DNA from: CAYXDR01 sp046498185
GTDB lineage: Bacteria; Desulfobacterota; DSM-4660; Desulfatiglandales; Desulfatiglandaceae
Length of the DNA: 54,656 nucleotides
Assembly: GCA_046498185.1 (NCBI GenBank)
Contig: JAWOBE010000138.1
Location: forward strand, 1 to 54,656
Reading direction: 5' to 3'
Each line of letters opens with the position of its first letter. Position 1 is the first letter of the stretch. The position numbers and the translations under genes were made by a program. The notes under the pieces are model-generated. The model had not been told where the DNA came from. It searched no databases and saw nothing but the letters and a program-made list of their open reading frames with translations. This document shows, piece after piece, positions 35,424 to 43,589 of this stretch.

Positions 35424-36656
35424 ATGACAGAATCAAAAAACAGGCCCTCGGTTAATTTCGGCACTCTCTTGTGGCATGCAATCTTCCTGGCGCTGGCATC
35501 CAACTTCATGGATGTGGATACCATCATCCCCGCGATGCTTATAAACGCCGGTGGCGGGGAGATCCACCTGGGGATAATGACGGCCATAATGCTGGGAGGA
35601 TCCACCTTTCTGCAGCTGATTTTTGCCGGCTTTATTTCCCACCGGCCCAGAAAAAAGAAATTCCTTCTCCTGGGTATCAACCTGCGCATCGCTGCTCTTT
35701 TTGCATTGTCCGCACTGTTTTTTTATTCGGACCTGCTTGCCGAAGGGCTCCTTATCATTCTTATCTTTGTTTTTATTTCCCAGTTTTCGTTCAGTGGCGC
35801 TTTTGCGAATATCTCCTACGTGGATATCTTGGGGAAATCACTGCATGGAGCGGCCAGAAGGGCTTTTCTTTCAGCAAAACAGATTGTCTTCAGTATCGGG
35901 ATTTTTATATCTGCTGTGGCCGTGCGGCAGTTGCTCGTGTTGTTTAAGTTTCCCGGCAACTATGCGCTGCTTTTTCTCCTGGCGGGTGGACTGCTCTTAA
36001 CCGCTTCTTTCGGGTTCTGGCTCCTGAAAGAGACGCCCACAAGAGGGCGGGAGAGAACCAGCCTCCTTGAATTTTTTGCAATGATCCCCGCAGCGGTGAA
36101 ATCAGACAGGAATCTCAAGTTCTACCTGCTCCTGATCAACAGCCTGGGGCTGGGCCTGAGCGTGCTGCCGTTCCTGATCTATCTGGCAAAGGAAAGTTTC
36201 GGGATTTCCGGGTCCATCATCGGTAACTTCCTGCTGCTGAAAACCATAGGCATGCTTTCGGCCGGTTTCTTCCTGCTGAAATTCTCCAGGCGTTTCAAAT
36301 ACCGCTATTTACTTCTGGTAAGCATGTCTCTGGCGGCTGCGATTCCCATCGCGGCGTTAGCATTTCAGGGCTTGCCCCGCGTATACCCTTTCATTTTCAT
36401 TTTTTCCGGTATTTTCATGGCGACCTACAAGACCGCCATCGAAGGGATTCTCCTGGAGATATCGACCGATGACAACCGTGCGACATATGCCGGCATTTCG
36501 GGCGCCGGGAACGTTCTGACCACTATATTTCCCCTATCAGCCGGCTTTTTGATCAAAGCATTGGGCTACACCCCGGTGTTTGCACTTGTGAGTGCGCTGG
36601 TGCTGGCAAGCGTTGTTTTCGCGATAAAAATCGATTGTCAAAAAGAAACCGGCTGA
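35424..36656 (+). CDS. Major facilitator superfamily transporter
   Basis: The protein has 410 residues and about twelve hydrophobic helices, with a basic inter-helix loop (SHRPRKKKF) typical of MFS motif A and a second loop around TPTRGRERT. It is an inner-membrane secondary transporter; no substrate motif is recognised. The ribosome site is weak (GGTG 6 nt upstream of the ATG). It is the last gene of the orderly part of the window. Confidence 0.87.
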   Translation: MTESKNRPSVNFGTLLWHAIFLALASNFMDVDTIIPAMLINAGGGEIHLGIMTAIMLGGSTFLQLIFAGFISHRPRKKKFLLLGINLRIAALFALSALFFYSDLLAEGLLIILIFVFISQFSFSGAFANISYVDILGKSLHGAARRAFLSAKQIVFSIGIFISAVAVRQLLVLFKFPGNYALLFLLAGGLLLTASFGFWLLKETPTRGRERTSLLEFFAMIPAAVKSDRNLKFYLLLINSLGLGLSVLPFLIYLAKESFGISGSIIGNFLLLKTIGMLSAGFFLLKFSRRFKYRYLLLVSMSLAAAIPIAALAFQGLPRVYPFIFIFSGIFMATYKTAIEGILLEISTDDNRATYAGISGAGNVLTTIFPLSAGFLIKALGYTPVFALVSALVLASVVFAIKIDCQKETG

Positions 36657-36850
36657 AACTCAAACGGCCTGTCTCCCATGCGATTGCAGGGTGAATCCCC
36701 TAAAACGGGGGTAAGCGCCATAACCGAGCCATGGAGACGAGGCGGGGAGATGAATCACCGCCACCCGGTTTGCAGGGAGAGGGTGCAGGGCGTTTTGGAT
36801 GCGTGCGCGGTGCTCAAGGAGAACGCATGAACAAATCATTTTCCGTTGTT

Positions 36851-36879
36851 TTGACATCGCCCACAATGTGGATTATCAT
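36851..36879 (+). promoter_or_regulatory. Promoter upstream of the mazEF-like operon, with palindromic spacer
   Basis: TTGACA, 17 bp, TATCAT. The spacer contains the palindrome CCACAATGTGG, a plausible operator. The equivalent place after the full hydrolase gene (from 40450) has TTGACA but a degraded -10 box and palindrome. The antitoxin ATG is about 114 nt downstream. Confidence 0.55.
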
Positions 36880-36890
36880 AGCTAGTGCGA

Positions 36891-36907
36891 ATCCGGAAAT
36901 GCCGGAT
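36891..36907. repeat. CCGGAAATG palindrome, copy 1
   Basis: ATCCGGAAATGCCGGAT, with 6-bp arms. It lies in the mazEF leader. An adjoining 28-bp stretch (36928-36955) recurs inverted at 48963-48990. Confidence 0.7.
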
Positions 36908-36992
36908 GCGCACAGCGAAGTTTCCGGATTGGGCAAAAGGACCATTTCCGGATGAAAACCAGCTATAAAAAGACACGTTGTGGAGACATGAT

Positions 36993-37226
36993 ATGAGAAC
37001 TATCCAGATGACCCTTGATGATAATCTTGTCAAAGCGGTTGATCGTATTTCAAAGGAACTCAACACAAGTCGATCCGCTTTTACAAGGAAGGCTCTACGG
37101 GAGGCGCTGGCCCGTTACAAGATCGAACAAATGGAACGCAGGCATCGTCGTGGGTATGAACAAAATCCTGTGGCTTCCGACGAGTTTTCGATTTGGGAAA
37201 CCGAGCACGCCTGGGGGGATGAATGA
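36993..37226 (+). CDS. Ribbon-helix-helix antitoxin (MazE-like)
   Basis: The protein has 77 residues. The N-terminal RHH fold begins RTIQMTLDDNLVKAVDRISK and continues NTSRSAFTRKALREAL; the acidic or aromatic C-terminal tail (DEFSIWETEHAWGDE) would bind the toxin. GGAG lies 7 nt upstream of the ATG at 36993. The stop overlaps the toxin ATG (ATGA), a standard coupled antitoxin-toxin order. It should repress its own promoter. Confidence 0.85.
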   Translation: MRTIQMTLDDNLVKAVDRISKELNTSRSAFTRKALREALARYKIEQMERRHRRGYEQNPVASDEFSIWETEHAWGDE

Positions 37227-37534
37227 AGCACGGCGAAATACGTTGGTATAAATTCCCGGTACCGGATAAAAAACGGCCGGTCCTTATCCTGACGCGTGAT
37301 TCCGTGTTGGAATATCTGGGGGAAGTTACTGTCGCACCTATTACAACAACCATACGCGATATCCCCTCTGAAGTTTTTCTCTCGACGGCTGACGGTATGT
37401 CCAGGGATTGTGCTGTCAACTGCGACCATTTGCAGACTGTTTCCAAAGGGAAAATCGGAGCCTTGGTCGCGTCCTTATCCCGGACGAAGATTTTGGAAGT
37501 CGGACGGGCAATCCGATTTGCGCTGAATATTTAA
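37223..37534 (+). CDS. MazF/PemK-family endoribonuclease toxin
   Basis: The protein has 103 residues. The N-terminal block GEIRWYKFPVPDKKRPVLIL and the later VTVAPITTTIRDIPSEV, followed by SRDCAVNCDHLQTV, follow the MazF/PemK fold; in the family the first loop Arg and the central Thr form the RNase site. It would cleave mRNA when the antitoxin is degraded. No frameshift or missing region is visible, so the pair looks intact. Confidence 0.87.
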   Translation: MKHGEIRWYKFPVPDKKRPVLILTRDSVLEYLGEVTVAPITTTIRDIPSEVFLSTADGMSRDCAVNCDHLQTVSKGKIGALVASLSRTKILEVGRAIRFALNI

Positions 37535-37811
37535 AGGTTCATCCGGTTATTGTGTACTTATGGGCTTAAGCCTGTAATAGTGCTTGAACTTCGGATGGCG
37601 AGTAACGTGCGGATGCTGCTGGCCAGGCTTTTGCAGATTTGTTCCCGCGTCTCCTTGGAGTTCAAGGCCCGCCGGGCCCAGCACCTTGTAGCAGTCGATC
37701 AGTTCATTCCCGTTGCTCTCAAAGCGGATCACCAGGTGGACCTGGTTCACCGCACACCCACCCGGAAATGCCGGACGGAAACTAACGAAGTGACAAAAGG
37801 AGGGAGAGAAT
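37535..37811. other. Gap of 277 bp without a supported gene
   Basis: A minus-strand frame (37547-37750, GTG start, 67 codons) is open but has no ribosome site and no recognised domain. CCCGGAAATGCCGG at 37761-37774 is another copy of the CCGGAAATG palindrome. A strong ribosome site for the tautomerase gene closes the gap. Confidence 0.5.
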
Positions 37812-38015
37812 ATGCCTTACGTGAACATCAAGGTGACGCGGGAAGGCGTCACATCCGAACAGAAGGCAAGGCTGATTGCGGGAACAACCGAGCTCCTCAG
37901 CACGGTGCTGGGGAAAAACCCTGCCACCACGGTTGTTGTAATTGAGGAAGTTGATACGGACAACTGGGGAGTTGGCGGAGAGCAAGTCACCTCAAGGCGC
38001 AGAAGAGGAGAGTAG
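37812..38015 (+). CDS. 4-oxalocrotonate tautomerase family protein
   Basis: The protein has 67 residues. It begins MPYVNIKVTREGVTSEQKARL, so after Met removal the catalytic N-terminal proline is present. The middle NPATTVVVIEEVDTDNWGVGG matches the family. These small enzymes tautomerise unsaturated keto acids and act as hexamers. GGAGGGAG precedes the ATG. It has no pathway neighbours here. The C-terminus (SRRRRGE) is more basic than usual. Confidence 0.87.
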   Translation: MPYVNIKVTREGVTSEQKARLIAGTTELLSTVLGKNPATTVVVIEEVDTDNWGVGGEQVTSRRRRGE

Positions 38016-38017
38016 GT

Positions 38018-38041
38018 GCCGGCTGCCCGCCCCGCAAGCGG
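38018..38041. repeat. 24-bp GC-rich repeat, copy 1
   Basis: An exact 24-bp match recurs at 52614-52637, in both cases just downstream of a small gene. It contains the inverted half-sites CCCGC and GCGGG. Its nature is unknown. Confidence 0.55.
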
Positions 38042-38118
38042 GCCGTCCATGCGACGTGCCCGCGCGTCAGCGACGTGATCGCACAGCAAGAAAAATTTGA
38101 ACTGTCGGCGAAATCAAA

Positions 38119-38517
38119 CTATGGTGGTGTAGGTGTCTGAAGAGAGAAATGGGATACCATGGGATCAAAATCACGGTCATCATGGAGCAAGATCAATCCT
38201 TCCAAAATACAGAAAGTAGCGATAACTAAATCAATCGTTTTTCTTACAGTAACACCAATTTTTCGAAGGTGCCGATAATTTTGAGCACTTTGAACCGCGA
38301 CATTGTAACCGCCGATTCGGCGAAATGGGAGGTCGCTAAGAAAGCTTTTGGCTGTTTCGTAATCCTTATCGGATCTGAAACCTTGAAGAACCTCTGTGAG
38401 AATCAGATCCCCAATGATGACGGGATCTTTTGAGAGATAAGTGTCAAGCATGTCTGTCTGCCACGTGGAAATACCATTGAAATAATCGATCCATACGGAT
38501 GAGTCGACCAGAATCAT
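38119..38517 (-). CDS. vapC: VapC-type PIN-domain toxin (first VapBC)
   Basis: This RNase toxin has 132 residues. The four acidic PIN positions are all visible: Asp5 in LVDSSVWIDYF, Glu in LTEVLQGF, Asp in TIDLVIATFC, and DDRDFD near the C-terminus. It appears intact. Its ATG overlaps the vapB stop by 4 bp. Members cleave tRNA or rRNA; the target here is unknown. Confidence 0.92.
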   Translation of the reverse strand: MILVDSSVWIDYFNGISTWQTDMLDTYLSKDPVIIGDLILTEVLQGFRSDKDYETAKSFLSDLPFRRIGGYNVAVQSAQNYRHLRKIGVTVRKTIDLVIATFCILEGLILLHDDRDFDPMVSHFSLQTPTPP

Positions 38518-38708
38518 TGATCTAACCTCATTGCATCAAGGTCACCATCCCATTTCAGTTTTCCACGCAGGCTTTTGATTCGTTCTTGTTTTTTGATCTG
38601 AACTAAAAGCTTAAGACCGGTTTCAACAACAGCTTTTTTGGTTTTTAGCCGGCTGAGTGTCATGGCCTCACTCATGAGTTCGTCATCTATGTTAATATTG
38701 GTACGCAT
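38514..38708 (-). CDS. vapB: VapB-type antitoxin (first VapBC)
   Basis: The protein has 64 residues and starts MRTNINIDDELMSEAMTLS, the classical VapB N-terminal strand and helix that bind DNA. The C-terminal SLRGKLKWDGDLDAMR occupies the toxin cleft. AGGAG lies 8 nt upstream of the ATG at 38708; the upstream frame to 38756 is outside the family fold. Confidence 0.9.
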   Translation of the reverse strand: MRTNINIDDELMSEAMTLSRLKTKKAVVETGLKLLVQIKKQERIKSLRGKLKWDGDLDAMRLDQ

Positions 38709-38730
38709 CGTCTTGGCTCCTATATGTGGT

Positions 38731-38772
38731 GTGTATAAAATTGATGATATATACACCTTTAAATGCTGTCAA
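38731..38772 (-). promoter_or_regulatory. vapBC promoter and operator
   Basis: On the minus strand TTGACA (38767-38772), 17 bp, TATCAT (38744-38749). An inverted repeat with arms GTGTATA and TATACAC spans 38731-38756 and covers the -10 box, as expected for VapBC autorepression. Confidence 0.65.
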
Positions 38773-39126
38773 GTGCGAATACGATTCTATATTGGATTGG
38801 TTTGTCTTGTACGTTTTTGCTATTCTTCTCTGCGAGACCTTGAGCCATACCATAAACCCCCATATCGCGCGTTACAATTTCCTCGACGTGCCCCTTTCAT
38901 CCAATCTCTTTTCGTTTTTGTCCCCGGTAGGTGTAAATATGCCGCCTGGAAAATTTTAAGTCTTGAGTATATAATTCGTTCTATGATTCTTCAATTTATC
39001 AAAACCAATCCCGGGCCGGGTGGAAAGTTGCGATAGATGGATATTTGGAAAAGAGGGATTTGCCGAGCATTTTGATGACTGGTGCTTCGGCGGAAAGGAG
39101 CTGGCAGACCAAGTTAGGGGACTGAG
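38773..39126. other. AT-rich gap before the hydrolase gene, with a possible promoter
   Basis: No coding frame is supported. TGGAAA, 17 bp, TATAAT at 38947-38975 is a possible plus-strand promoter for the hydrolase gene, leaving a 150-nt leader. The leader is not shared with the deletion copy at 36701. Confidence 0.4.
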
Positions 39127-40428
39127 ATGATAAGGCCCCGGTTCAATATTACTAAAATCGGTAAAATGGGGGTAAGCGCCATGACGGAGCCATGGAGAAG
39201 AGACGTGGAGATGAACCATCTCCACCCGGTTTGCAGGGAGAGGGTGCAGGGCGTTTTGGATGCCTGCGCGCGGGAGGGAATTCCCTTCAGGATGTTTGAG
39301 GGGTACCGGTCGCCGCACCGGCAGCAGTACCTCTATGAGCAGGGCCGGACCAGACCAGGAGCCATCGTAACCCACGCGGGCCCTTGGACTTCGATCCACC
39401 AGTACGGCTTGGCCGCGGACTTCGTGCTCTTTGAAAACGGCGGCTGGAGCTGGGATACCTCCGGGAGCAAGGAAGATTGGTGGTCGCGTCTGCACGAGAT
39501 CGGCCGGGAGTATGGGCTTGAGCCCTTGAGCTGGGAGATGCCCCACCTGCAGATGTCCAGGGTATCGCTTTCTGACCTTAAAGCGGGTCAATATCCCGGT
39601 GGCGGCGACCTGTCCTGGGCCGAATGCCTCGAATCCGCCATCGTTGTGTGGACCGGGGTGCCGGCGAGCCCGGCTGTTCCGGACCTTGTACCCGAGCGTC
39701 CGCCGTTGGATCCGGGGGCCGCCGGGCCTGCTTTGCCCGAGTTCGTGCCGCCCCCCGCCGCGGACTGGCACAACCGATTCGGCGGCCGGGAATGGCGCTA
39801 CGATTCGGACGGGGTGTACATCCAAGACTATTACGGCGGTCGAAGGCCCCTCCGCACGCCAGGCGAGCCCAGCACCTGCCGCAAGATCTGGGAGATTTAC
39901 GGCCCATCCATTGTAACTGCCTGCGACAGGTTCCATTTTTCGCCGGCCCTCATCATGATGACCATCGCCACCGAAACCGCCTTTGCCAGGAAAGCCGACT
40001 TCACCGGACCCCTGACGTTCCGTTGGGAACCCCATGTGGAGGTGAAGGACGTCAACCCTCCCCGTCTGGGGGATTATAGCGTCGGCCCCATGCAGGTCCT
40101 GGCCACCACGGCCAGATGGATCGTTCGTGTCCAGGGACTCGATTACGAGCCCTTTGTGGTGGCCCCGGCCCTGGAGTACCGGATCGACGAGCCGGACCGG
40201 CTTCCCCTCTATGAACCGGACATCAGCGTCATGATCGGCACCGCGGCCATAGCCCGGCGCCGCAGCAGGACCGGGGACGACCCCATTCTCGTCTCTGCCG
40301 CTTACAATGCGGGCGGGGTGTACAAGAGTTCCAAAAACCCCTGGTGTCTGCGGACCTATGGCGACCACCTGGACCGCGCCGCCAAATGGTACGGCGACGC
40401 CTGCGCGGTGCTCAAGGAGAACGCATGA
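39127..40428 (+). CDS. Bifunctional peptidoglycan hydrolase: M15-type peptidase plus SLT lysozyme-like domain
   Basis: The protein has 433 residues. Residues 35-145 form an M15/VanY-like peptidase with zinc ligands in SIHQYGLAADF (His91, Asp98) and MPHLQM (His140). A Pro-rich linker (about 175-215) leads to a lysozyme-like transglycosylase domain with the catalytic Glu in TIATETAF, then SVGPMQV and SAAYNAGG. Such two-headed lysins cut both peptide and glycan and are typical of phage or contractile-system lysins. No signal peptide is visible. AGGGGA lies 5 nt before the ATG; ATGs at 39181 and 39211 are alternatives. Two damaged copies flank it. Confidence 0.85.
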   Translation: MIRPRFNITKIGKMGVSAMTEPWRRDVEMNHLHPVCRERVQGVLDACAREGIPFRMFEGYRSPHRQQYLYEQGRTRPGAIVTHAGPWTSIHQYGLAADFVLFENGGWSWDTSGSKEDWWSRLHEIGREYGLEPLSWEMPHLQMSRVSLSDLKAGQYPGGGDLSWAECLESAIVVWTGVPASPAVPDLVPERPPLDPGAAGPALPEFVPPPAADWHNRFGGREWRYDSDGVYIQDYYGGRRPLRTPGEPSTCRKIWEIYGPSIVTACDRFHFSPALIMMTIATETAFARKADFTGPLTFRWEPHVEVKDVNPPRLGDYSVGPMQVLATTARWIVRVQGLDYEPFVVAPALEYRIDEPDRLPLYEPDISVMIGTAAIARRRSRTGDDPILVSAAYNAGGVYKSSKNPWCLRTYGDHLDRAAKWYGDACAVLKENA

Positions 40429-40488
40429 ACAAATTATTTCCCGTTGTTTTGACATAGCCCATAATGTGGATTTTCACAGGTAGTGCGC

Positions 40489-40505
40489 ATCCGGAAATGC
40501 CGGAT
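40489..40505. repeat. CCGGAAATG palindrome, copy 3
   Basis: Exact ATCCGGAAATGCCGGAT, in the same relative position behind the hydrolase 3' flank as copy 1. Confidence 0.7.
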
Positions 40506-40526
40506 GGGCACTGTTAAGTTTCAAGA

Positions 40527-40679
40527 TTGATGCGGTCGTAAAAAGTCAAAACAACGATGTCCCTCGGGGTCGGGGTCGCTGTCGGCGTCGGTATCGGAAG
40601 TTGATCGGCGGCCTTTTCGACCCCGATACCGATCCCGACGCCGATAAGGCAGGGATGTTACTTCTTGCGAGGCCATCAA
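40527..40679. repeat. Palindromic element copy B (about 153 bp)
   Basis: This is the reverse-complement orientation of copy A (17361-17512), with similar length and interior. The right end GCGAGGCCATCAA is nearly intact; the left TTGATGCGGTCGT has three mismatches to the other arm. It fills much of the 349-bp gap between the hydrolase and aldolase genes. Confidence 0.8.
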
Positions 40680-40777
40680 GAAAGGGTGGCTGACATTGCT
40701 CTTTCAACCGACAGCGATCCGCTACGGTTGAAGAGCCCGTTATTTGTGAAGGTACTGAATAAAAAAGGGGGTTACGA

Positions 40778-41800
40778 ATGATCAAAGATAATCTCAGGTC
40801 TGTAGCAAAAGCCATCGTCGCCAAACAGAAGGGCTTGCTGGCGGCGGACGAAAGTAGTCCGACGATCAAAAAGCGCTTCGATACGATCAATGTCGAATCC
40901 ACCGAAGAAAGTCGCCGGCGATACCGCGAAATCCTTTTTACGACCGAAGGGATCGAACGCTATATCGGTGGTGTCATTCTCTTCGACGAAACGCTGCGCC
41001 AAGGCACTCAAGACGGCACGCCCTTCGCCGAGCTGCTGTCGAGCAGGGGTATCGTACCAGGGATCAAGGTGGACAAAGGCGCAAAGGCGCTGCCACTGTA
41101 CCCTGAGGAAAAGGTCACTGAGGGTCTGGACGGCCTGCGCGAACGGCTTGTCGAGTACAAACAGATGGGGGCGAAGTTTGCGAAGTGGCGGGCGGTTATC
41201 GAGATCAACGAGCGCGATGTTCCTACAGCGTTCGGTATTCGTGCGAATGCCCACGGATTGGCTCGTTATGCCGCGCTCTGCCAGGAATTGGATATCGTGC
41301 CGATCGTGGAACCGGAAGTACTGATGGATGGCACTCACGACATCGAGCGCTGCGAAGTTGTCACATCCAGGGTACTAGAGGCAGTGTTCGCCGAGCTTGA
41401 CGCCCACCGCGTGCTGTTCGAGGGTATGTTGCTAAAGCCGAATATGGTTATTCCCGGTATGAAATGCGCGCGTCAGGAAAGCGCGCAGCGGGTTGCCGAG
41501 GCCACGATTCGTTGCATGGCCCGGTATGTGCCGGCGGCTGTCCCCGGAATCGTATTCCTTTCCGGTGGGCAGAGTGCGGAAGACGCCACTGACCATCTGA
41601 ACGCCATAAACATGATGGGCGCGCATCCGTGGCAAGTCAGTTTTTCTTATGGGCGCGCGCTGCAGGCACCAGTGCTTGCAGCCTGGAAAGGCCAGGAAAG
41701 CAATCTGTCTGCTGCTCAAAAGACGTTTTTTAAACGCTGCATGTTAAACGGTTTTGCCCGCGACGGAAAGTATACCCGGGCAATGGAAACGGCTGAATAA
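40778..41800 (+). CDS. Class I fructose-bisphosphate aldolase
   Basis: This Schiff-base aldolase of 340 residues cleaves fructose-1,6-bisphosphate to the triose phosphates. The N-terminal KGLLAADESSPTIKKRF, VPGIKVDKG, KWRAVIEI and the Schiff-base lysine in MLLKPNMVIPG follow the eukaryote-like class I family; FLSGGQSAEDAT closes the phosphate site. GGGGG lies 6 nt upstream of the ATG. The gene is followed by gpmA, giving a small glycolytic pair inside an otherwise fragmentary region, which suggests acquisition or relocation. Confidence 0.94.
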   Translation: MIKDNLRSVAKAIVAKQKGLLAADESSPTIKKRFDTINVESTEESRRRYREILFTTEGIERYIGGVILFDETLRQGTQDGTPFAELLSSRGIVPGIKVDKGAKALPLYPEEKVTEGLDGLRERLVEYKQMGAKFAKWRAVIEINERDVPTAFGIRANAHGLARYAALCQELDIVPIVEPEVLMDGTHDIERCEVVTSRVLEAVFAELDAHRVLFEGMLLKPNMVIPGMKCARQESAQRVAEATIRCMARYVPAAVPGIVFLSGGQSAEDATDHLNAINMMGAHPWQVSFSYGRALQAPVLAAWKGQESNLSAAQKTFFKRCMLNGFARDGKYTRAMETAE

Positions 41801-41894
41801 TCAGTCGATGATGGTTATCGTTCGCTGTGTCCATCAAATCCAGGCGATTTCATTGTTATAAATACTATAACGCTATAAAATGAAAGGGATTTTT

Positions 41895-42641
41895 ATGCAA
41901 AAACTTGTCCTGCTCCGCCACGGTCTTAGTGAATGGAATATTCAAAATCGCTTTACCGGCTGGCATGATGTCGATCTGGCAAATGAAGGCATGATCGAGT
42001 CGCGCAAGGCTGGACAGGCACTTCTTGACGCAGGGTTCCAATTTGATGCCGCATATACTTCTCTGCTTAAGCGGGCTATACGCACACTCTGGGTGGTTCT
42101 TGACCAACTCGACCAAATGTGGATCCCGGTTTTTCGCGATTGGAGGCTGAATGAGCGGCACTACGGGGCATTGCAGGGGCTTAACAAAGCCGATACCGCT
42201 GCCAAATATGGCGAGGACCAAGTTCTGATCTGGAGAAGGAGCTACGACATTTTACCGCCGCCCGTTACTGAAAAGGACGATCGCTTCCCCGGGAACGATC
42301 CCCGATACGCCGGCATTGATAAGAGCAGGCTTCCCAAAGCTGAGTGTCTGAAAGATACAGTTAAGAGAGTAATCGAGTGCTGGAACGAAACACTATTCAA
42401 AGAGATAAGATCAGGAAAGAGGCTTCTTATCGTTGCACATGGCAACAGCCTTCGTGCACTTGTAAAGTATTTGGACCAAATCACGGACAGCGAAATTGTT
42501 AAACTCAATATCCCTACGGGTATTCCATTGGTCTACGAGTTTGATTCTGATATCAAGCCGGTACGTCATTACTACCTCGCGGATGAGGATGTAGTCGAAG
42601 ACGCGATGGCCGAAGTCGCAAAACAGGGAAAGGCGAAATAA
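41895..42641 (+). CDS. gpmA: GpmA: 2,3-bisphosphoglycerate-dependent phosphoglycerate mutase
   Basis: This enzyme of 248 residues interconverts 2- and 3-phosphoglycerate. The phospho-histidine is in LVLLRHGLSEWN (His9), NERHYGALQG holds the catalytic Glu, and the second His is in IVAHGNSLRALV. I chose the ATG at 41895 because AAAGGGA precedes it by about 5 nt; an ATG at 41880 has no ribosome site. The 94-bp gap after the aldolase gene is AT-rich with several TATAAC-like boxes. Confidence 0.95.
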   Translation: MQKLVLLRHGLSEWNIQNRFTGWHDVDLANEGMIESRKAGQALLDAGFQFDAAYTSLLKRAIRTLWVVLDQLDQMWIPVFRDWRLNERHYGALQGLNKADTAAKYGEDQVLIWRRSYDILPPPVTEKDDRFPGNDPRYAGIDKSRLPKAECLKDTVKRVIECWNETLFKEIRSGKRLLIVAHGNSLRALVKYLDQITDSEIVKLNIPTGIPLVYEFDSDIKPVRHYYLADEDVVEDAMAEVAKQGKAK

Positions 42642-42880
42642 TTTATCCGTGCCGGCACAGGGAGTACACAAGTGCTTGAAGGGGGGCAGACCATTTTTAT
42701 CGCTTTTTCCTGCGCCTGCCCCTTATGCATGTGACGGCGCATTACCATCCGCTTTCTGTACCGTGGTTTAGCGCCGGGCGCGCCGTAAAGGGGCTCCAGC
42801 AGACAGTCGTTCAAACTGGCAGGTTCGTGCGACCGCCTGCTGCTGATCCGCAGCTCCGTTAGCCAAAAGGGAAAGAACTT
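42642..42880. other. Gap of 239 bp, GC-rich hairpin-forming, no supported gene
   Basis: GGGGGGCAG and CTGCGCCTGCCCC can pair around 42680-42722, and several short GC-rich inverted segments follow up to 42860. It resembles the repeat-rich gaps elsewhere in this zone. No coding frame or clear promoter is seen. Confidence 0.35.
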
Positions 42881-43447
42881 GTGACCGACAACTCAGCCAT
42901 ATTTCTAGACCGAGATGGCACAATCATAGAAGATCGAGGAGATCTAAAAGACCCCTCTCAGGTTATATTCTTTGATGAAACCATATCGTCATTACAACGG
43001 CTTTCGAAGCTTTTCAAATTATTCATCGTTACGAATCAGTCTGGTGTAGCCAAGGGAGCCATATCCATTGAAGAGGTTCACCGGGTGAATTCTTACATTG
43101 AAAACATTCTTGCTGGCCATGGAATAGGGGTTGTTGAAACATATTTTTGTCCACATAACCGGTCGGACGGATGCGAGTGCATGAAGCCAAACCCCTATTT
43201 CCTGAAAAAAGCTGCAGAAGAGCATGGTGTTGATTTATCGCGATCATTCGTGATCGGGGACCACCCTCATGACATCGAATTCGGGGAAACTGTTGGAGCA
43301 AAAGGGATATATGTTTTAACCGGACACGGGTTGAAACATCTCAATGAACTACAGCCGACTACGTTGATAGCATCCGGGATTTCAGAGGCAGCAAAGATTA
43401 TTATCGAACTTCACCAGGGAATGCGTTATAATACCAAATTAAGTTAA
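42881..43447 (+). CDS. HAD-IIIA phosphatase, GmhB/histidinol-phosphatase-like
   Basis: The protein has 188 residues. HAD motif I is FLDRDGTIIED, motif II is VTNQSGVAKG, and motif IV is VIGDHPHDIEFG. The zinc loop CPHNRSDGCECMKPNP with its C-x-H/C-x-C ligands is characteristic of GmhB-type heptose bisphosphate phosphatases. The start is a GTG with AAGGGAAAG upstream. It may serve LPS heptose synthesis or act on another sugar phosphate; no heptose genes are adjacent. Confidence 0.87.
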   Translation: MTDNSAIFLDRDGTIIEDRGDLKDPSQVIFFDETISSLQRLSKLFKLFIVTNQSGVAKGAISIEEVHRVNSYIENILAGHGIGVVETYFCPHNRSDGCECMKPNPYFLKKAAEEHGVDLSRSFVIGDHPHDIEFGETVGAKGIYVLTGHGLKHLNELQPTTLIASGISEAAKIIIELHQGMRYNTKLS

Positions 43448-43516
43448 ATTATAAATTTTCATAACCTCGTAATAAGTCAGGCTACGACAACTCGAGCAAA
43501 AACAACACCGATGAGT

Positions 43517-43545
43517 TTGAAGCGGGGTCATGGTCAGGATATTGT
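43517..43545 (+). promoter_or_regulatory. Promoter of the selenoprotein gene
   Basis: TTGAAG, 17 bp, TATTGT, about 45 nt upstream of the ATG, which has AAAGGA 8 nt before it. Confidence 0.45.
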
Positions 43546-43589
43546 ACGGCACAAACTAGCCCTCTATCCAACCAAGAAAGGACATACAT

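Larger units (their letters stand above)
36701..36925 (+). pseudogene. Internal-deletion copy of the peptidoglycan hydrolase locus
   Basis: Bases 36701-36809 match the 5' part of the hydrolase gene (from about 39156), and 36803-36925 match its last codons and 3' flank (40398-40515). The junction lies on the 12-bp repeat encoding DACA that occurs twice in the full gene. The reading frame is kept across the join and uses the same TGA, leaving a possible 26-residue peptide from the ATG at 36750 (MNHRHPVC...DACAVLKENA). The ATG equivalent to 39181 is mutated to ATA. The 3' flank carries the promoter and palindrome found before mazEF. Confidence 0.85.

Noticed and set aside
37547..37750. Minus-strand small ORF of 67 codons after mazEF
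   Set aside because: GTG start without a ribosome site, no recognised family; kept only as part of the gap description.
38956..40455. Long minus-strand open frame (499 codons) opposite the hydrolase gene
   Set aside because: It is Gly/Pro/His-rich, has no domain and mirrors a GC-rich real gene; the plus strand carries all catalytic motifs.
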